This document shows, piece by piece, positions 60,346-64,000 of a DNA stretch of 64,000 nt. The DNA lies in NCBI GenBank assembly GCA_016125185.1, contig WGMG01000006.1, forward strand, positions 1,364,001 to 1,428,000, in the 5' to 3' direction. Source of the DNA: Armatimonadota bacterium. GTDB lineage: Bacteria > Armatimonadota > Fimbriimonadia > Fimbriimonadales > Fimbriimonadaceae. The translations under genes and the position numbers were made by a program. Under the pieces are notes generated by a model, which saw only the letters and a program-made list of their open reading frames with translations, did not search any database and was not told the DNA's origin. How positions within the stretch are numbered: the stretch's first letter is position 1; every line of letters starts with the position of its first letter.

Positions 60346-61815
60346 TTAGGGTTGAATTTTGGCGCGGACCTTGTCGATTTCATCCATCGTGCCGCCCAAA
60401 GACCAGGAACTGTAGCCCTTTGATGGCGAGAGTCGCATCAGCCCTAGTTCATCCTGCAGGAACCCTTCAGCGGCTTTCCAATCTTGCAGTTCTTCCGCTC
60501 GCTTCGCTCTCGTCGCGGCGCGCGAGATCGCCGTATAGACTTCATTGCCAAAATCCATGTAGCTCAGCTTTTGAGCCCACCTCGGATAGTCTTGACACGT
60601 CGGCCCTGTAACAGTTTTCTGAAGCAACGACTGCTCGGTACCCGGATCGTTTGAATTCAGTTGCCACCGCTTCACTTCTCTGCCATCCGCATATCGTGAG
60701 ATCGCCTGAATCATTTGTCCCAAGCTACCGTCCTTGTTCTTGACAATCCAGAAGTCCAGCGTCCGCTTTCGCTCAGCGGAGACCGGGCGGTATGGAACGA
60801 AGACCTCCATCTGAATCGTGCCGTCTTTAGGAATCGTTTCCATTCCAAAGTTCCCAAACAGATCGCCAAGGCGGACATAGTCGGTGTTCAAGTCGTCTTT
60901 GAGATGAATCGAATATCCGCTCCATGAATTCCAGGTCCGGCTGCCTGACTGGTATGCCACCAACACCGTTCCGTCCTGGGCTACATCGACGGCTCTGACG
61001 ATCAGATCGTGCTTTTTGAGCGCCAACCGGCAAACGGTTTTCGCTGTCATCGAATCCAAAAACTCATTGCTCGCCTGCTCGGCGGACACGACTCGATGCG
61101 ATTTGAGGTCCGAGGTATCGATCGACACATCGTCGCGGTAATCGAACACCATATTGGTGTTTGGCCGCCAATTTCCTTGTTCCAGAGACTCGACCACCAT
61201 GTGGATCGGAAGTTGGGAGTCGGGATCGGCTTCGATGATGTACCGCTCCGGAAGGTCGCCGTTCTTAATGACGGCGCGAATAACTTCCTTCCCATTCACA
61301 ACCGCCTTCGTCACTGTCGCCTGCTTCTTCACGGAGAAAATGCTTGCGCTCCCCAACATATCTGAAAGGCGCATTCGCAAGCCGTTCCGGCGCGGACTCT
61401 GAACATAAGCCCCGATCGTGGAATCGTAGCTATACGTGGTCGCACCGATCTCGTACTCGCGCTCATCCCCTGCCGCGTTCGTAGTGAAGACGTCGCCCTT
61501 GGAGATAGTCGTCGATCGCACCAGGACCTGTTTTGCCCCATCCTCCATGCTGTAGGTGAGCATTCGGCAACTCACTTTCCGATCCATCGCCGACACCATG
61601 CCCCCAATGCTGGCTTGGGCTTGCACGGCGGGAAAAACCCATATGCCCGTCGCAATGGCGGTGCCACAGGTCGCGGTGAAAAAGACTCGGCGCTTGACAC
61701 GCCGTTTACCATCGAATCTGGCAAGCGCGCGGTCGATCTTAGCGTCGGCAGTTTCGGAGAGCGGCTCGACGGGAAAGGCGGCACGAAGATGGCGGTCGAA
61801 CATTTGGTCGTTCAT
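60346..61815 (-). CDS. Probable anti-sigma factor with large outer domain
   Basis: 489 residues: a cytosolic N-terminus (MNDQMFDRHLRAAFPVEPLS), one membrane helix (about 45-65), and an extracytoplasmic domain of about 400 residues with LolA/RseB-like beta sequence. Its ATG overlaps the stop of the ECF sigma gene (ATGA), so it is probably the cognate anti-sigma factor. No zinc HxxxCxxC motif is visible, so the assignment rests mainly on the coupling and topology. Confidence 0.7.
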   Translation of the reverse strand: MNDQMFDRHLRAAFPVEPLSETADAKIDRALARFDGKRRVKRRVFFTATCGTAIATGIWVFPAVQAQASIGGMVSAMDRKVSCRMLTYSMEDGAKQVLVRSTTISKGDVFTTNAAGDEREYEIGATTYSYDSTIGAYVQSPRRNGLRMRLSDMLGSASIFSVKKQATVTKAVVNGKEVIRAVIKNGDLPERYIIEADPDSQLPIHMVVESLEQGNWRPNTNMVFDYRDDVSIDTSDLKSHRVVSAEQASNEFLDSMTAKTVCRLALKKHDLIVRAVDVAQDGTVLVAYQSGSRTWNSWSGYSIHLKDDLNTDYVRLGDLFGNFGMETIPKDGTIQMEVFVPYRPVSAERKRTLDFWIVKNKDGSLGQMIQAISRYADGREVKRWQLNSNDPGTEQSLLQKTVTGPTCQDYPRWAQKLSYMDFGNEVYTAISRAATRAKRAEELQDWKAAEGFLQDELGLMRLSPSKGYSSWSLGGTMDEIDKVRAKIQP

Positions 61816-62339
61816 TTTTGGTTTCCTTGTAAATTGGTGAGGCGGCGAACCCGCTTCCGAGCTCTACCGAGAAGGGAGTTGGCGGCCTTGACGCTGCGTC
61901 CTAGGATCACGGCGATTTCCTCGATCGACAGATCATCGACGACCTGCATCAAGAGGGCGTCGCGTTCGTCGGGCGGCAGTTTGGCCACGATCGCCGCGGC
62001 TTGATCGGCCTCGGCTCTGGTCACGAACTCATCCATCGCATCGGACGTCGAATCACTCTCGCGGAGCGACCACTTGGGACGCTTCTTGCGAAGCGAGTCG
62101 GCGACTTTGCGTCGGGCAATTCCGAGCAACCAAAGTCGCGGATCACCCTTACGATGATTCCAATGCCGGTAGGCATCGACGAAGATCGACGCGACGACAT
62201 CCTCGGCTTCCTCGACGGGGCGGATGCGCCTCGAAACGAATGCAAAGACAAGGTCTTGATACTGTCGCCGGGCATCGACAAACGATGTGGCGGACGTCTT
62301 GGGCGGAAGTTCGACGGCTTCGAGTTTAGATTGGGTCAA
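61812..62339 (-). CDS. ECF RNA polymerase sigma factor
   Basis: 175 residues from TTG 62339, chosen because a perfect AAGGAG lies six bases upstream; a longer frame to 62390 lacks a ribosome site. Region 2 (YQDLVFAFVSRRIRPVEEAEDVVASIFVDAYR) and the region 4 HTH (LSIEEIAVILGRSVKAANSLLGRAR) are clear. It would direct RNA polymerase to stress or envelope promoters, under its downstream anti-sigma partner. Confidence 0.92.
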   Translation of the reverse strand: MTQSKLEAVELPPKTSATSFVDARRQYQDLVFAFVSRRIRPVEEAEDVVASIFVDAYRHWNHRKGDPRLWLLGIARRKVADSLRKKRPKWSLRESDSTSDAMDEFVTRAEADQAAAIVAKLPPDERDALLMQVVDDLSIEEIAVILGRSVKAANSLLGRARKRVRRLTNLQGNQK

Positions 62340-62393
62340 CGAAATCTCCTTGGCAACTGCATTCACGAAGGAGTTCGCGCCAAGGCGCAAAAC

Positions 62394-62900
62394 CTATCGC
62401 TGATTTGCTTTCGGTTTGGCCATCATCGTTGCCCCATCCCAGTGCTCGTCAGCCTTACCGTCCTTGATTCGCCACATGTCAAACCAAGTCGTGGTGTAGG
62501 TTTTGCCCGGCTCGTTGGGGTTGGGAAGTTCCTGAACGGTCGCAACGGCGACTAGGTCGCCTTCGGCGAGGACGGCAACGACCTTCGTTCGCCACTCGCT
62601 CGGCTTCGGAATCGGCTTACTGGGCATTGCCGAAAAGAATTTGACGACTGTATCGCGGCCGTTGGCCACGTTCGGGTTGTGCTGGATGTAGCCTTCGGTC
62701 AGGTACTTCGGCGCTTCGTCCCAATGCCCAGCCTCCAAGAGGTCGCGGATGATGTGAAGCACCACCTGCTTATTGGCGTTCAGCTTCTTGTTGGGACTCG
62801 CAAAGAGCTTTTCCGGGTCCTTGACTCCGGTCACCGGCGTCTGCGCCGGGGCGGCAACCGTTCCGAGCAGGGCGAGAGAGGCGATGGACCAGAGTTTCAT
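62394..62900 (-). CDS. Secreted SnoaL/NTF2-like protein
   Basis: 168 residues with a signal peptide (MKLWSIASLALLGTVAAPAQT) and a SnoaL-like polyketide-cyclase/NTF2 fold (HWDEAPKYLTEGYIQHNPNVANGRDTVVKFF, VATVQELPNP, FDMWRIKDGKADEHWD). Family members are isomerases, hydrolases or binding proteins; no reaction can be assigned. TACATT ends five bases before the ATG. Confidence 0.85.
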   Translation of the reverse strand: MKLWSIASLALLGTVAAPAQTPVTGVKDPEKLFASPNKKLNANKQVVLHIIRDLLEAGHWDEAPKYLTEGYIQHNPNVANGRDTVVKFFSAMPSKPIPKPSEWRTKVVAVLAEGDLVAVATVQELPNPNEPGKTYTTTWFDMWRIKDGKADEHWDGATMMAKPKANQR

Positions 62901-62905
62901 GGCTC

Positions 62906-62911
62906 AATGTA
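62906..62911 (-). promoter_or_regulatory. TACATT box, probable leaderless promoter
   Basis: TACATT on the minus strand is followed by five bases and the ATG at 62900. Confidence 0.45.
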
Positions 62912-62978
62912 CCTGCCTTACGGAGTTTTTCACCGGCTTCGTTCCAAGGTCAGTAGACTATTGGGACCGGATCGACAA

Positions 62979-63776
62979 ATGGATATTGGAATCATCGGAA
63001 TTGGTAAGGTTGGCGAGGCGATCGCCGTGGGTCTGCGAGACGCCGAAAGCCAGGATTGGAACCTCGTTGGAGCCACGACGGCCACCGCCAAAAGCGCCCA
63101 AACGGCGTCGGAAAGAATCGGCATTCCAGTAACAACCGACAGCCGCGCCCTGGCAACATCGGCCAAAGTTCTCTTACTTTGCGTGAAGCCCTATCAGGCC
63201 CAAAAGGCGTTGGAAGCAATCGCCCAAGATCTAACAGCCGAGCACCTGGTTATCTCGGTGGCGGCGGGCGTCACCGTGGCTCAACTCACCGAATGGTCGG
63301 GCGGAAAACCCCACATCGTTCGGGCCATGCCGAATACCCCGGCGCTAATTGGGCAAGGCATGACCGTCATCGCCAGCGGACCAGAAGAAGCCCAAATCGC
63401 AAAAGCGATCAAGATTTTCGAATGCGTCGGCAAAACGGCGACGGTAGCCGAGCACCTGATGGACGGGGTCACCGGATTGAGCGGGTGCGGTCCCGCCTAC
63501 ATCTACGTGATGATCGAGGCGCTGAGCGAGGCGGGGGTCAGCGTGGGCTTGCCCCGCGATGTTTCGACCTTGTTGGCCGCACAAACGATGCTCGGATCGG
63601 CCCAGATGGTTCTCGAACGCGGTCGCCATCCGGCCATGCTCAAGGACGAAGTCACAACCCCTGCAGGATGCACCATCGACGGCCTTATCGCCCTCGAAGA
63701 GGGCAAGATGCGAGCGACGCTGATCCGCGCCGTTCGCGCGGCGACCGACCGAAGCAAGACCCTCGGCTCAAGCTAG
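62979..63776 (+). CDS. proC: Pyrroline-5-carboxylate reductase
   Basis: 265 residues from ATG 62979, giving the NAD(P)-binding start MDIGIIGIGKVGEA. KPYQAQKALEAI, VRAMPNTPALIGQGMT and the proline-reductase signature region (AGCTIDGLIALEEGKM) identify ProC, which makes L-proline from pyrroline-5-carboxylate with NAD(P)H. TAGACT lies about 20 bases upstream. Other proline genes are not nearby. Confidence 0.95.
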   Translation: MDIGIIGIGKVGEAIAVGLRDAESQDWNLVGATTATAKSAQTASERIGIPVTTDSRALATSAKVLLLCVKPYQAQKALEAIAQDLTAEHLVISVAAGVTVAQLTEWSGGKPHIVRAMPNTPALIGQGMTVIASGPEEAQIAKAIKIFECVGKTATVAEHLMDGVTGLSGCGPAYIYVMIEALSEAGVSVGLPRDVSTLLAAQTMLGSAQMVLERGRHPAMLKDEVTTPAGCTIDGLIALEEGKMRATLIRAVRAATDRSKTLGSS

Positions 63777-64000
63777 CGCGGTCCGTATCCCTGCCACACC
63801 CATTCCAGCGCCTGCGGAAGGGTTTGGCGCAGGACGCGTCCGTCAGTATGACCAGCGTCCTTGGCGAAAACAAACTGATAGTGATATCGCTTCGCCTTGA
63901 GGATTCCCGCCATCCGCCGGTTAGCCAACACCCAGTTGTGGTAAGTCTCCTCGGGATCGTTGGCGCGAAGGTCCTTCTCGCTGACTTCCATCCAAATGCG
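63773..64000 (-). CDS. Esterase-like alpha/beta hydrolase, C-terminal part
   Basis: Open to the window edge; only about 75 C-terminal residues are visible (WMEVSEKDLRANDPEETYHN, KDAGHTDGRVLRQTLPQALEWVWQGY). The GH in DAGHTDG and the following helix fit the catalytic His of enterochelin-esterase-like or PHB-depolymerase-like hydrolases. Overlaps the proC stop by four bases. Confidence 0.6.
   Translation of the reverse strand, partial: RIWMEVSEKDLRANDPEETYHNWVLANRRMAGILKAKRYHYQFVFAKDAGHTDGRVLRQTLPQALEWVWQGYGPR

Noticed and set aside
1-64000. tRNA genes or CRISPR arrays
   Set aside because: No cloverleaf-like TTCGA-containing arms ending in CCA contexts and no regularly spaced repeats were seen; a covariance-model search would be decisive.

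Overview
The window looks like part of a moderately GC-rich bacterial chromosome, probably from Armatimonadota (Fimbriimonadia-like). This taxon is an inference. It rests on PEP-CTERM-type secreted proteins with short RRRK tails, many GTG and TTG starts, a DUF1385/tpiA pair, a glycine-rich RRM protein and several secreted glycoside hydrolases. No rRNA, tRNA or CRISPR array was seen. No gene-free stretch exceeds 300 bases; the longest gaps, about 180 to 235 bases, hold promoters, terminators or short remnants. A recurrent feature is a -10-like box (TANNNT or CATACT) ending 5 to 8 bases before the start codon, which suggests that many genes here are transcribed as leaderless mRNAs.

Layout. 0-9.9 kb: pspA, then a tightly coupled set (zinc-ribbon protein, lipoprotein, RmlD-like reductase joined by GTGA overlaps), a small PEP-CTERM protein, aspS, an esterase, a group-3 sigma factor fused to a degenerate GGDEF-like domain, and a pilC-like gene. 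10-24 kb: secreted unknown, msrB, amidase, comF, a DUF1854 protein, an HTH-only LuxR regulator, methyltransferase, Gly-rich RRM protein, dacB, thioesterase, GH16, tpiA, DUF1385 and Nif3-like genes. 24-39 kb: PEP-CTERM protein, secreted GH43 with a LacI-type operator in its promoter, MFS transporter, a large secreted unknown, two neutral zinc metallopeptidases, a tricorn-type protease and a secreted GH44.

39-52 kb is the accessory region and the most interesting part. A 1455-residue secreted RHS protein with a C-terminal HExxH toxin-like tip (47501-51868) is followed on the same strand by a candidate immunity gene and then by an array of displaced modules: two immunity-like genes each preceded by a short toxin-tail remnant and a shared 29-base hairpin repeat, two related NTF2-fold immunity genes that are both broken, an unknown overlapping pair, and an orphan RHS C-terminal fragment with its coupled downstream gene. 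One NTF2 immunity gene is split by a 2.85 kb IS1595/ISXO2-like element carrying three passenger genes (HEPN-like, FxLYD-like membrane protein, XRE regulator); removing the element and one copy of the flanking direct repeat restores the immunity frame exactly. The orphan RHS toxin/immunity module is itself bracketed by 310-bp direct repeats made from the GH44 3' end and the neighbouring gene, so it looks like a segmental insertion.

52-64 kb returns to ordinary genes: SDR epimerase, DUF4198/DUF3386-like secreted protein, haem peroxidase, an aspartokinase with an extra N-terminal ACT-like pair, phosphatase, XRE-cupin regulator, an ECF sigma factor with its probable anti-sigma partner, a secreted SnoaL-like protein, proC and a truncated esterase at the window edge.
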